A stretch of 64,000 nucleotides of DNA. Origin: Gymnothorax reevesii (taxonomy: Eukaryota > Chordata > Actinopteri > Anguilliformes > Muraenidae). The stretch spans positions 121,385,166-121,449,165 of the forward strand of contig CM056576.1 in the NCBI GenBank assembly GCA_029721435.1. Direction: 5' to 3'. Under the pieces are notes generated by a model. That model was not told the DNA's origin and made no database searches. It saw only the letters and a program-made list of their open reading frames with translations. The first letter of the stretch is position 1. Each line of letters starts with the position of its first letter. Positions 34,738-46,424 of the stretch are shown here, one piece after another. The translations under genes were made by a program, and so were the position numbers.

Positions 34738-34929
34738 CGTTCCCCCAGGTATAAACCCCTTTGCTCAAATGCTTCATCAAAATCAGTCCACGGCAAAGTT
34801 TTTTTCAAGAACGCCAAAAATTCAATTTTTTCCCCAAAAAATGGTCCGATCTGAGAAAGTCTTTCCTGGCCTGGATTCCCTACATTACCGTGAATGTTTT
34901 AGCATGGTTAACTAGTTTATTGATGCTGA

Positions 34930-35560
34930 CTTTAGAGGTGGACAGACAGACAGACAGACAGATGACAATACCCTGCGGCCTGAAGTCGGGCTGAGGGTAA
35001 AAAACAACAAGCATGAGAAACTCAGATCCCCACCACAGGATAGCTGATAACTGTCCTGGATACAAAATGAGGTGAAAGGACAGACAGACAGACAAGGGGA
35101 CGGACGGAAGTATGGAAAATGCACATGGATTCATCTTATGAAATAGAACATGTCAAACATTTTGTTGAGAAATATCAATGCATTAAGGAGTTCTGGTTCG
35201 GAAAAGAATGGGATGGATGGCATCCTACGTACAGACAAAACGCATTGGAGGGATGGACAGATGGACAAGAGAAAGGACGCAAGTGTGAAAAAGCATATCA
35301 ACACAATACAACGTATCCATATATTAAACTTTGTTGAGATATACTGCAGGGTTTGGTAGTTCTGGCCCAGAAAATTAGCATGAAGAAGGGCGGATGGATG
35401 GATGGACACACAGAAGGAAGATGTTGTTTAGATAGCCCACATAATATATATCTGCAAATTTTTTTTATGGGTATTGGGGCCAAACAGGTTGTGCCTGCTT
35501 CCACCAAGAAAGTCAGCACCCACTTGTCTGAGCAAAGTGACTACTGCCTGCTTCCTCTGA
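34930..35560 (-). repeat. diverged tandem array of ~190-bp units (GACAGACA / GGATGGAC family)
   Basis: At least three units each contain a GGACAGAC- or GGATGGATGG-like run, followed by AT-rich sequence. Read on the minus strand, that sequence contains AGAACT(C/A)C...TCAACAAA(A/G)T(G/T)T. The same core (AACTCC..AA.TG...GATCTTAACAAAACTTTGCATACTT) appears in the tandem units at 52330-52660 on the plus strand, so the two arrays belong to one family. Confidence 0.65.
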
Positions 35561-37477
35561 ACACACGGTAACGCAAGGCCTTTTTTTCAGGGGCGAGTTT
35601 TATATGCTTTAGATTGGATTATGGGTGCGGTGAGCAAGACCCCCATTATATTCACTTCAGGGATCCCTACCTTTTGAAATGCACCCAAGAATTCTTTCCG
35701 AGTGGGTAACCATGGTGTCTTGGGTGAATACACAATAGAATTTTTTTTTTTTTAAATAGTAATTACACAAACAGAAAGCTGCATTGCACTCAAAACTGAA
35801 AGACAGCTTTGCATGCAGGCACGGTAGATAAAGAATTTAAGTCCCAAAACAATTAAGGAGGCAATTTGCAACTGCCAAGGGGGGCTAAAATAAAACAGTG
35901 TCTGCGCCTCCAGCGAGGGAGATAGATCGCGCCATGCTGTGAAAACCAGCAGGGCCAGGAGTTCAGTCATGTTTCACTCATCGCTTTGTGCTTGGCTTAA
36001 ACAACAACAAGTCCCAGCAAGAAACCTTCAGACATGTCAATTACTGATAAGAACTCACAATAGGTCAATTATTTAAATGATAATGAAGATGTAAGGGCAG
36101 TGGTGCTTTTTATTGAATGCGTGACCCGACTCTCTGAGTTCTGCATCTTTGAAAGCCTGGAGAAATGACCTTGACGCACCACATAGAATTAACAAAAACA
36201 AAAGTTAAACAAAAAAAAAAAAATAAACGTAGAATGTTTCGTCTGCTAGGGTCAGTCAATCAATCAGAACAGGTCATCTAAGGACTTTCGTTTCTTGAGA
36301 CGTGCCTGGCATACTGCAGTCATGGAGGGCCAGTGTCTGCTGCCATTTCAAGCATATCACCCTGAGAGATTAAGTCAGTGATGAGCTAAAGAAATGACAC
36401 ATCCAGCTCTTAACAGCCTACAATTATCTGAAGACATTGCAATGAGATGGAACAATACTGATGGCAAATTATCTGAAAATTTTTTGAGTGGTTCAATGCT
36501 GCACTTTCGTGTCCCAGCAGCTAGAGGCATTTCAAGTGATTGAGGGTTTAAGATGAATTAGATGACAGAAATGTCATCCAGCTTTACCCTCTGTGCAAAT
36601 GTGAACACCTCACAGTAAAAGGAAAGTGAAAAGAGAACCTGTTTGCATTACTTTACAGACTTTCAATAAACAAACAAGTAATGGAGGGCAAATGCGGTGC
36701 TTTCAGGCATGTAGAATTTAAAACGCGCACACGACAGCCAAAACAAAGCCGGATGTTTCAAACACAGCTCAGGTGTTAACGGCCAAGGACAGCCTGCTTC
36801 TGCTTAAAGGAGTTACAGCGAGCCTGTCCTTCCCGAGGGTAGGAACCCAGGGTGAATCGATTCTGCCGCCGCAATTAATACATTGTGATGGGCCGTATTT
36901 CAAGAGCATTAAACTGTGCGACTCTGCATACGGAGGTGGTCGGAGGCTTGTGATGGATGGCGCCATTTTACTGCTCGAGTGTACCCTCTCCTCACTCTGC
37001 AATTTATTTCTTTTCCAACTTTTCACGGAAATTGGTATTCCGCAGCGGCGACTCCGCGGCATATTAAGAGTTTACCGTGCATAGGTTACATATTAATTCG
37101 CTGGTCAGCTCCTTCGGCTAAATAGCATGAAAAGACTTCTTCCTCGCCCCCCCATATTGGTGAGCAGGATCAACGTTAATTAAACATCCCTCTTTGTCGC
37201 GAGTGATCCGATTGCTCTCGGGGGAAATCGCATTAACCTTGGGCGTGTTGATGAGGGCATTATGGCTAAAGATCGTTGTCTAAAATTCAGAAACACTTCT
37301 TGGGAATGTGGGAGACTTAAACCCCCATCCCACCTTCACGATTTAATACGCCGATGTCGGATCGTGGCACGTCAGGAAAGTCTTGTGGGAGTCATAGGTG
37401 TACTCATAGGGATTCCTGAACAATTACAACTAAAATGTCGTCTCATTTTTGCGGTGGCACAATTTTCTAAGAATTCA

Positions 37478-37507
37478 AAAAAAAAAAAAAAAGAGGGGGG
37501 GGGGGGG
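37478..37507 (+). repeat. poly-A then poly-G tract
   Basis: About 15 A followed by AGAG and 13 G. A simple tract. Confidence 0.9.
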
Positions 37508-40500
37508 CGATTTGTGAGCTCAACACGGATCGTCATATCTTAGTGGTGTTGTGATGGTTCTAGAACATTCCAACGTGATCGTATTGTGGAAAATGGCCAC
37601 GGTTGCAGAGGACGTATTGACGCGGTGCTACGAATGCCTGTGACATAAAACAATAAGAACACAAACCGATTAAGACGGACCTACGATGAATGAAGATGAA
37701 GTGATGTCAGACAGCAGTTCTTCAACATGCCCATTCCTAGGCAGTGATAGAATTTTGAGATGGACAGGTGGACAGACTGCGACTCATTATGATTTATAGG
37801 ACTCGGTGCATTGGCACGAATCGGCAAAAAACTGGTGAAAGTGGGAAATAAGCTTCACCAAACTAACCAAAACCATCTGAAAATGACCTGCAGCAACTTT
37901 TAGTTCCTACAGCAAGGCATTCTGAGAGAAGAGACCACAAGACTCCACATAATAATCCCAGAACTGGAGCAAAAAAAAATAAGAGAAGTGTATGCACTTT
38001 GCAGTGGTTTAGGGTCAGCCTTTGAAAACTAGCTTTGAGCTATATGTGTTATGCGCTGGTATGTCCTTTTAAGTCAAATCGTTGGAGGCTGTATTTAGGG
38101 CCTGATTTAGCAATACCTTCGGCAAATGCAACATCTTTGGCTCAAAAAAAAAAAAAAGACTTAATGTCACAAGCAAAAAGAAATTGATAAAGATAATAAA
38201 GCAATGAGTTGGTGATGTTATTGGTTTTGTGCGTGCCAAAAGGTATTGCAAACCCAAAACATCTTTGAAAGTTAGGCCTCTGATCCACAATAAAGCAATA
38301 TTACATTCATGCTGGAGGGAATTGTGTTTCCAAGGCAAGGTGGGAAATCTAGAGGAGAGGAAATGTTTTTAGATTTGCCTGCCGATGAAATCCATGGAGC
38401 GAGTCAGCAAAGGCTTGAAGTACTGCAGCATCAATTACAAGCATCAATATTCAGGCTAGGCTGACACAGGCTTTAACTTTGAAATAATGGACAGGGAATG
38501 AACATTTCACAGAAACAGCACTGTAGGAGAGAGCCAAGTTAAGTTAAGTGGAGGTCGAACAAGGGAAATTGGCAAAATCTGAAGCCGGGGATCGACAAAC
38601 CAATTTGGAAAGGCCAAGTCTTGTTACCAGCTACAAAATGGGACTAGGCCATGAAAACTACTCGAACTTGGCAAAAAAGTTGTTTAGCATGGCTATTTCA
38701 AACAGAGTAAAAATGTTCAAGTAGTTGAACAAACCTTTTGGGTTCCCTTTGTTTTTAATTGTTTTCAGTGCACTGTGACTTCACGCCATAAAAATAAGAA
38801 TATACCAGCAAACTCGTTGCAACTCTCAAAAAAAAAAAAAAAAAAAAAACCCAGAGCAGTCTTTTTTAAAATCATCAAGAAGCCATATTATTTCTTGCTC
38901 AAAAATAGAGACCCCCAAAGTACAAAAAGGAATTTCAAGATGATGCCATTTCCGAAACAACTACTGTAATTTGACACCAATTCACTTTTTTGTCTTTTAT
39001 GTCCCCAAATCCATGAGGGATACAATACTAGACCAGATATAAAGGTTTGAGCCTTCTGCCTCCCATTAAATGACGAAAGTCAAGGTTTTACAGAAATGAC
39101 TGAACTAGAAATGCATTAAATTGCTCCAAATTTACCATTAATAATACATTGCAGGTCTTAATGTTCTTAAGACTTAAGCGGCAGCAATTCCTTAATTTTA
39201 GGATAAGCGGTGATTCAGCAAGCAATTTCGCGGATTCGTCTTGTGACTGCACCACAAAGGAGACTCCCAGATGCTGCAATTGCTTCAATAAACATCCGGC
39301 TGCTTAATCTACCAATAAATAAACTTTGAATGTGCACTGTAGGTCTCCCAAGGTACAGGCATCTCATAAGCGAATAAATAATGTCATGTATGGTTAACCA
39401 TGTCACACAGTAATTATAACTCCCCTTTATTCTGTAAATAGCTGGCGCATATTACCCATAAATCCCACAGCAAGAATAGATGGAAAATGTGGGAGTCAGA
39501 CGTTTGGCAGAACAAAATGTTGCCCCGACTGGTTGCGGGTCCAGGTGTGAGGGATGTTGGTGGAGAGGACCATGTAAATAGGGCAGGCTTTCGGAGAAGG
39601 GGGTGGGCTATTTAAAGCTCCGACAAAATGTTCCCGGGTAATTTCACGCGCAGTTGCTCTCTCCTCCCACGCACACTTCTCCGCTATAACATGGTGGCAA
39701 CAATCTGGGCTTATCAGGAGGGGCTGGACCAAAATGTTGTCGGTCACGATTTCCACCCAAGCAGAGCTGAGCCCACAATGTATATGTGCTCTGGAGATAA
39801 TGGACGCTAAATTTTACCGCTGCACGTTGGCTGTAAAACAGTGCAAACTTACACCTAAGGCATACAAAGAGGTCAAAGAGGGCATTTATACATCAAATTT
39901 GAATGCATACGACAGTTTGGGTGGTCGATAAACGTGTCAAAAAATGAAAAATTATTTCACAAGACAAAAAACAAATCAAGGAATTCCGCCCCTCGCGTCA
40001 TCTCTGAAGAGGTCGTTCTACGTAGAAATTTCCTGCATTAATTCATGCGCTAAAGATCGATTGATAAGCCTAGAACTACCCAGGAGCAGCATATACTCAG
40101 AATATTGTGTAGCTATTCCAGTGTGTGGTGCTTAGCATTTCCAGAATTTGCAGAACATTCTGAATTCTCAGCAGTTAATCGGCCGTGGGAAGCAGAGTTT
40201 TCTGACAGAATAGATCATATCGATCAATGAACTTGAGGCCTGCAGAGGACCAAAAACTAATCTTATTGCTCGTCACTCCACTGCAGTAAAAGTCATGTCC
40301 TTCACAGAATTTCCTTCATCCTTTTGGCCGAAAAGGGACATCTCTCATCAGCACTGAGGAGAGGGACTCTTCATCTCGACATTCCATAGAGACCTTTGGG
40401 CAGTAACTGTAATAAAGTAACAGTAATAAAGGTTTCTGATATATTTAACAGCAGAGAACTAAGGGAAGAGAGAGAAGGCCATAACGATTTCAGCTACTCA

Positions 40501-41034
40501 GTGGGTGGATAAAATGTCCAAGATTATTACCCAGCTTTGCACTTCTGCCTAACCACAATGGTTTTTGGCTTCACAACACAAGTTCAGTGGATGGGGAAAA
40601 AAAAATTTGAAGTCTTGAACAATCACCATTTTAACATTGCACGTAAGAGTAAAATTATAAAATTCTCATAGGGAACATATATCAATTCATCAGTTTATTT
40701 ATTCATTAAAAAGAACCAGTGTATAAACAAATGAAATCACTCCTTGGAGGCCAACAGCAGCTAGACTGGGACAGAAAGTCAACCAGGAAAACAGGAAAAA
40801 ATAACCAGAGTAAACCAGAGTAATTAAGTGTTCAGGGATTCACTTCATCACATTTCTAGGTCACAGTTACCCACAATCCTGTCTCTAGCAAGCAAATAAT
40901 TTATTTTCATTCGCACCAGAACAGCCTTGACTCAGATTTTACACTACAAACTTTACTCGGCACCTCGAACAAGTATCTAACTTCGTTGGTAGAGGTAATG
41001 AGCACTCAAGAAATATTGACAAGTATTTGCCACT

Positions 41035-41290
41035 AACGTGCCTTTGTCCCCCGCCACAAAATGTGAAATCGTGTCAATATGAGAAATCTCTCGGTGTGAC
41101 CTTGAGAGTGACGCGAAGGTCACCAAAATCGACTGGCACCTTAATACATGTTGACATCAAATTTGAGGAAAATCCGTCAATTTGTTCTTGAGATATCTCG
41201 CTGACAAGGATTCGGGACGGACGGATGGACGTACGGACGGTCGTGAACACTATATCCCGCCGCTTCGCGCGTTCCGCGCGGCGGGGGACA
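41035..41290 (+). repeat. fish dispersed repeat with GACGGACG run and GC-rich hairpin end
   Basis: It contains GTGACCTTGAGAGTGACG, TTCTTGAGATATCTCGCTGA and GACGGACGGATGGACG. It ends in a GC-rich palindrome (CCCGCCGC...CGCGCG...GCGGCGGG). The phrase order matches a very common teleost repeat related to the one at 53580-53900. Its class is uncertain. Confidence 0.6.
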
Positions 41291-41512
41291 AAAAAAATGC
41301 CACAATATAATTTTGTCCTTCAACCACTGACAAGACAAGAAATTCCAAACCAGTGCAAATTTCACGAATTGGGGAAATGAGCCTTAATTTTTAGGTCAAG
41401 GACGCAATTACTTAGTTAATCTGTAAACGGCACTGCGGGATTGATTTAAGACTAATGATGTTTTTAAACAAATGTATTTTTGTTACTTTGCAAGCTGACC
41501 TGCACTATTTAA

Positions 41513-42015
41513 AGGGATATTTCAACAGTTTTCCTATTGCTTGGGGGGGGGGCTGAGTTGCGCAGCGAACGTAACGGAAATGAACGGTACAGGTCCCTCG
41601 CTCCTTCAAAACTCACTGGGCGGAGCGATTTCAAAAGCGCATATTTACTGCAGCTGCTGCGCGCTGTGTTAATCCGCCCAGCGGGTTACTCAAGACAGTA
41701 GTTCCGAGTATTTGCTTCTTGTGCTGTAATGTTTCATAATTATACATTATTATTTCATAGCGTGGTGAATATGCAGGTCACAAGTTGTCCACCAGAGCAT
41801 TTTGGAATTGCTGGATAGCGTATTTGATGGAGTTTTGAAGGGAGTTTTGAAGGAGGGATGGACCGGTACCGTTCACTTTCATTATGTTCACTGAGCAGCT
41901 CTCGCCCCCCCAATCTCAAAACAACCAGCACGGATAACTAAAGGTAATGTACCTACTCATATAACTACAGGGATTATGGCAATAAGCCAATTTGCCAAAA
42001 TGTGTAAATATCCCT
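41513..42015. mobile_element. TTAA-flanked MITE, 503 bp
   Basis: The left end is AGGGATATTTCAACAGTTTT and the inward-read right end is AGGGATATTTACACATTTTG. TTAA lies immediately outside each (41509-41512 and 42016-42019). It is the third TTAA element in the window and its terminal sequence differs from the other two. GC-rich patches inside carry no coding signal. A piggyBac or Kolobok relation is inferred from TTAA. Confidence 0.8.
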
Positions 42016-43062
42016 TTAACACTGCCTGAGCTCCTGCCCACCATCGACAATTATCTCCGGAGAATAAATGCTTCAGACTGCTTAATACAAAAGGTTCCCA
42101 GTATTGTGGCTGCATTTCCACCATATGAAAAAATGCAATTATGTAGCCAGACTGATCATTCACCTTCCACCTCATGACATGTTTTGCATACAAAAATAAA
42201 CAGTTGAATGCTGCTGGGTGGGCTCACAAAGTTAAGGTGCTACACAGCGGCGCCGGAGAGACCGTGACAGTGTCGGATGGAAACCAAACTACACCAGTCC
42301 TGACTGTGGCCAGCAGCCTTTGAGGAGCAGCACATGACTGGCTTCATGCTGCAGGGGGATATGGGAGGGATGCAGTCAGTTTGGGTTGCAATGTGGGGAA
42401 AAAAAAAAAAGCAATTCAAAGCAAGAGCGTGTTCTTGTTCCCCCCGTCCTCGTTCTGAGCTCGCAAGGTTTCAATCTGCAAGTGTAATGAAGCAGCAGCG
42501 GACGATGTGCGTTTTCCGGAGTGAAGCCGAGACCTGTTTGCCCGCGCTTAGTATGGCAGCATGAGTTGCACACAAGCGTACTTGAACACAGTTTACAGGA
42601 TGAATACTGCAAATCTGGGTGGGATTGGAAATGCAAGATTTTTTTTCTAAAAAACATTTCTCAATTGTTTTCCACAACAGTGAACAAGCAAAACATCCTT
42701 TGAACTCTTCGGTAGGCGTCCGTGACCGGTCAGTCATATAGCCTGCATGTTTACATCAATTTACAGGGCTCGAATTTCACAACAGTATCGACGGCAATTG
42801 CTGTCGATGCCCTACCCGTTTGCCGTGCTGCCCACCTATAAAACCCCAAGTTCACCTCAGTAGAACGCCGTGCCCTTTACTTGCATTGCCGTAAGTACCC
42901 CTCGGCCAAAACACCAAAACAAAATAAATAAATCACACAGCATTTCCCGTTTTTACAACGGTCTTTTTCTCCCTTCTCTGGCGATTGTGGGCGCAGAATT
43001 ATTCTTGAATAATTTATGCATCTCCTCTATTTTTAACTCCGATCACGATAGCGACAGGTGAA

Positions 43063-43080
43063 GGGGGGGGGGGGGGGGGG
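43063..43080 (+). repeat. G18 homopolymer in selenof intron 2
   Basis: Eighteen consecutive G on the plus strand. Confidence 0.95.
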
Positions 43081-44211
43081 AGCCGAATTACAGTCGGCAG
43101 CCGCAAAGAGACAAAGTTATGGAGGTACTGAAATTCTCTTAGGTTGTATGTTGATAAAGCTTGGGAAGTGGTCTTTATAGCCAGTATCTAATGCTGTTGT
43201 CAGCGTGAGTGTTGGAATGACAGGATAAAGTACAAATTTTGTGGGTGGCAGAAGATGGACAAAATGGCTGAATATGATTTTTTTTTTTTCAATGACCCAG
43301 CATTTGATTGGAATGTCCTTTGCTTGTACGTACATTCTAGCAATGCCCAAATGATGTCCCAGTGCAATACAGAGCCAATTTCCAAGACAGCAAGCGGAGA
43401 AAAATAAGGGAAACGTTTTCTTTCAAGAATGGTTTAGATTTGCATAGCGCATGCTGATTGGTCACTTTATGTGAGGAACATCTGAGGCCACAGACCTTTA
43501 CTTTTTTTTTTTTATTAGGTAAAGTGATGACCTAAAGCTCCATGGTGGATTTGCTGCTGTGCCCCCAAGGCAGCGGTAGACTTTGCTGTGGTGGCCTTTA
43601 TATGGAGGCACATTTGCCGTAGTGCCATTATATTTTCAGCATGGACCACAGCAACTTTTGCAGTGCCCCTTAACATCTGTAGCTCGAGGCCTGAATTTAA
43701 ATCAGATTATTGAACCTAAAAGTTGCCATTTAACACTGCTGAAGTACCATGTGCAGGCATCCAATGCCAGTGCATCAATCAAAACTATTCCTCCACCACC
43801 AGCAAAAAGCGCCCTGCAGTAAAATATTCCTACTAATCCCGACCAAGTAAAATTCACTCAAGAAACCATCACAGCAAAAGGAAATGTATGCAATACCCAT
43901 AGCAACCCTTAATGGAGCTTTCACCCAAAGTTGAACTCATGAATGTACAAACAGGTAAAAAGTCCATAATTCTTTTGACACAGTGTACATATTTGAATAA
44001 GCAAAAAAACAAATGAAAAAATGAGTGGGAGTAATTGTATTTACCGTTACAAGAATGTTAATTTTATTTCAAAAAAGGCTCGAAATCAGTTTCGAGAGTG
44101 GGTTATGAAGTTTTACACATGCATGTTATCAACTACTATAAAGGGAGGGGGGCCCCCGTCAATAACATAAAAATGCCTCACGGTAGTCACTGCTCTATGA
44201 GGGAAACTTTT

Positions 44212-44550
44212 CCATGGATGCACCGATCGGACTTTTTCAGTCTCGATACCAATACTGACACCAGGCCTCTGGTGACTGGCCGATACCAAGTACCAATACG
44301 GAGACAGTTTTTTTTTATAGGTAATCTCTATGCCTGTCAATTTGGAAGAGAACAGGATAAGTCCTTCACGTGTGAGGCGATATCACTTATTAAAACGATG
44401 GTATCCAATAGCAGAAAAGCCACTGCGACTGATATCCGATCCAGCCACTTGAGCCAATATGAAATCGATATCTGATATCAGTATCGGTATTGGTGCACCT
44501 CCATAACCAATACTCGATATCAAAATTGGCATCAGTGCATCTCTGCAGTA
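44212..44550. mobile_element. hAT-like MITE of the TGCACCGAT/ATCGGTGCA type
   Basis: The left end GGATGCACCGATCGGAC and right-side phrases TATCGGTATTGGTGCACC and GGCATCAGTGCATCTC form an inverted arrangement. Repeated CGATACC/GGTATCG motifs lie in between. Such GTGCACCGAT...ATCGGTGCA elements are common in fish. The exact outer ends and target duplication are not certain. The right end lies about 25-30 bp from the splice donor of selenof exon 2. Confidence 0.6.
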
Positions 44551-44573
44551 TTCTGACTGACATGGGCCCTTAC

Positions 44574-44741
44574 CTTCTTGGACTCGAGCTGCGCCTCCTC
44601 CTGGCAACACTGGCGGCAGAGGGGGTCGAGCTGGGAGAGGCTGAACAGGCCCAGCAGGTCACAGGAGCTGCAAAGGAGGTTGGAGGAGAAGCCTAGGTCC
44701 CGGCACGCCTCCGAGGAGAGCTCCGCTCCGTAGGAGGCCAT
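44574..44741 (-). CDS. selenof: selenoprotein F exon 2 (cysteine-rich domain)
   Basis: This 168-nt exon lies between CCACGCAG and GTAAGG. It encodes MASYGAELSSEACRDLGF, then CSSCDLL, LDPLCRQCCQEEAQLESKK. The six conserved cysteines of this N-terminal domain bind UGGT, the ER glycoprotein-folding sensor, and so hold the protein in the ER. The first Met here is internal, since exon 1 supplies the true start. Confidence 0.96.
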
Positions 44742-45974
44742 CTGCGTGGAGGGCACGAACGAAATAGGAGGGGGTCAGCGACTGACTTGGCCCAAGCAGA
44801 GTTCTACATCTCTGTATACACCACTTCAGTTATAGTGCTTCTGCAGCTACTGGTAAGCTGTTAAGAAAATCTTCCACACTAGCAGCTAAGCCCATGTGCA
44901 CCCACTCCTAACGGCAATTCAAAACGAGACTCAATCTTGGCCGTTTTGATCTAGCCATAGGCCAGTCAGGAAGTCTTTCACGATCATCAAACCGATCAAA
45001 TTTTAGCATAAGTCTTTCAGCATTCTGCTTGTAGTGTACAACCAACAGCACCCGTCTTACTTAAGACCGCAAGTTCAGTGTGAGCACTTCTCAGAAGAGA
45101 ATCCAAATACTGCATTGTAAGAAACTGAAGTGTTTGATCAGAATTATGAATATTTCATTGTGTAACAAAAGTCATAAGTATTTGCCCAATAGTTTCCAGC
45201 AAGCCTGCAAAATGAAGGCACCTGGCCATGCAGCCAAAGTAATATTTCCGCAAGAAATAAAGTAGAGGAGGTAGCTCTAGCTGCCAATGCCCTGGGAGCA
45301 TTCAATGTTTTTTCGCCTTCATTAGAAAGTCAGCTTGTGGTAAAAGCTGACAGGCAAAATTAGAAAAGTGCAGGGAGAGAACGCGAAGAACAGAGAACAG
45401 TAATCTCAATACCTATAGGTAGTTAATCCCTTGCAATAAGCCTCATGCTGATCAAATAAATGAAGGCTGTCATATCCTGGCATCCAAGGGCTTCTATTCA
45501 AATACTTCTACAAAAAAAAAAAAAACTTGCCCACTAGGGTAATCTAGCGACAAATTAACCCAGGCACAAAGCAAGTTTCTTTGAAGGAAACTTCAACATG
45601 AGACAAATCAGTCAGGTTTCTTTCTGCCATCTTTTGAAAAGATAGTTTCAGTGTGGCTTTTAATTCTATAACCCCCATCCCACTACAAAATTTCATGCCA
45701 TAAATAAATTAAAACATAGGTAATGGAGATTGATGATAGACAAGAGGTAGCATAAACCCCATAATGGCTGGAGCTAAATAAAGAGTTAATAACAAACATT
45801 CCTGAAGCAAAGGGGCCAAGTCACATGGTAACGGAGTTATAAGATTGGTGCATTTTGTTTCATAGCTCTTAAACTAAGTAAGAAAGAGTTACAATTTAAA
45901 TGGCTTTGTTTAGGTCTTCCGTAGTACTTCAAAGAACCCACTAGAGGACTGTTATTATGTCACCAGGTGGACAG

Positions 45975-46424
45975 CTAGCCTCCGTTGCAGACGTCTTATG
46001 GTGCTCGGTTAACTTCCCTCCCCCAACAACGTCTGCGCACTCGAGCGAGGTTTTGTGTTCCGTGACGTAATGTGATTGGCTCATCAAGCACAATCAGAAT
46101 GATTATGAGCGATTTGCCAAATCCTATAGGCAAATTTACGTAGACATCTTTCCTCTGGATAACAAAGTTGTTCATTGCTTGTTCTTGTAAGCTATTCATA
46201 CTTTCAATATTGAAGGTTTTGCAGATTTTATCCAAAGCTCGAGAGAAAACATGTTCACCACCGTCCGCCATTTTGGATTTATATGTTTATGCATATATAA
46301 TTAGCTCCTGGATTTTAAGAGTTAGTTTCTGATTGGTGGAACACAAAACCTCGCTCGAGTGCGCAGACGTTGTTGGCGGAGGGAAGTGAACCGAACACCA
46401 TAAGACGTCTGCAACAAAGGCTAG
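45975..46424. mobile_element. TIR element, 450 bp, carrying a RecQ-like helicase N-terminal fragment
   Basis: The left end CTAGCCTCCGTTGCAGACGTC and inward-read right end CTAGCCTTTGTTGCAGACGTC continue as a near-perfect inverted repeat for about 90 bp. Flanking 7-mers TGGACAG and TGGATAG look like an aged target duplication of 7-8 bp. The class is unsettled. Confidence 0.75.
46075..46271 (-). pseudogene. helicase-like N-terminal fragment inside the TIR element
   Basis: About 65 codons start with MADGGEHVFSRALDKI and include LQEQAMNNFV, KDVYVNLPIGFGKSL and IIILIVLDEP. The block Q..A...F....DVFV.LPTG.GKSL is the Q-motif and Walker A (GFGKS) of RecQ-type helicases. The canonical Thr of PTGFGKS is Ile here. 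The frame then runs into the terminal inverted repeat, so the helicase is truncated right after motif I. Helicase genes of this kind occur in fish and invertebrate mobile elements. Whether this is a captured host exon or an element's own gene is open. Confidence 0.6.

Larger units (their letters stand above)
34303..44573 (-). other. selenof intron 2
   Basis: This 10.3-kb intron carries the 90-bp (AT)45 at 34645-34734 and a family of tandem GACAGACA-bearing units at 34930-35560. Poly-A/poly-G lies at 37478-37507, a fish repeat ending in a GC-rich hairpin at 41035-41290, and a TTAA element at 41513-42015. A G18 run lies at 43063-43080 and a hAT-like MITE at about 44212-44550. No coding exon was found. 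Parts at 36770-37270 and 39500-39830 look unusually complex and free of repeats. Confidence 0.7.

Noticed and set aside
34395..34854. Ile-Tyr repeat proteins on both strands
   Set aside because: They are direct translations of the (AT)45 microsatellite.
36769..37084. overlapping ~100-codon frames on both strands
   Set aside because: No protein similarity is recognised. It is better considered as possible non-coding conserved DNA, reported as a weak finding.
44715..44756. Met codons before selenof exon 2 as an alternative start
   Set aside because: A consensus acceptor lies at this boundary and exon 1 with a signal peptide is present at 48140-48187. A start here would remove ER targeting.
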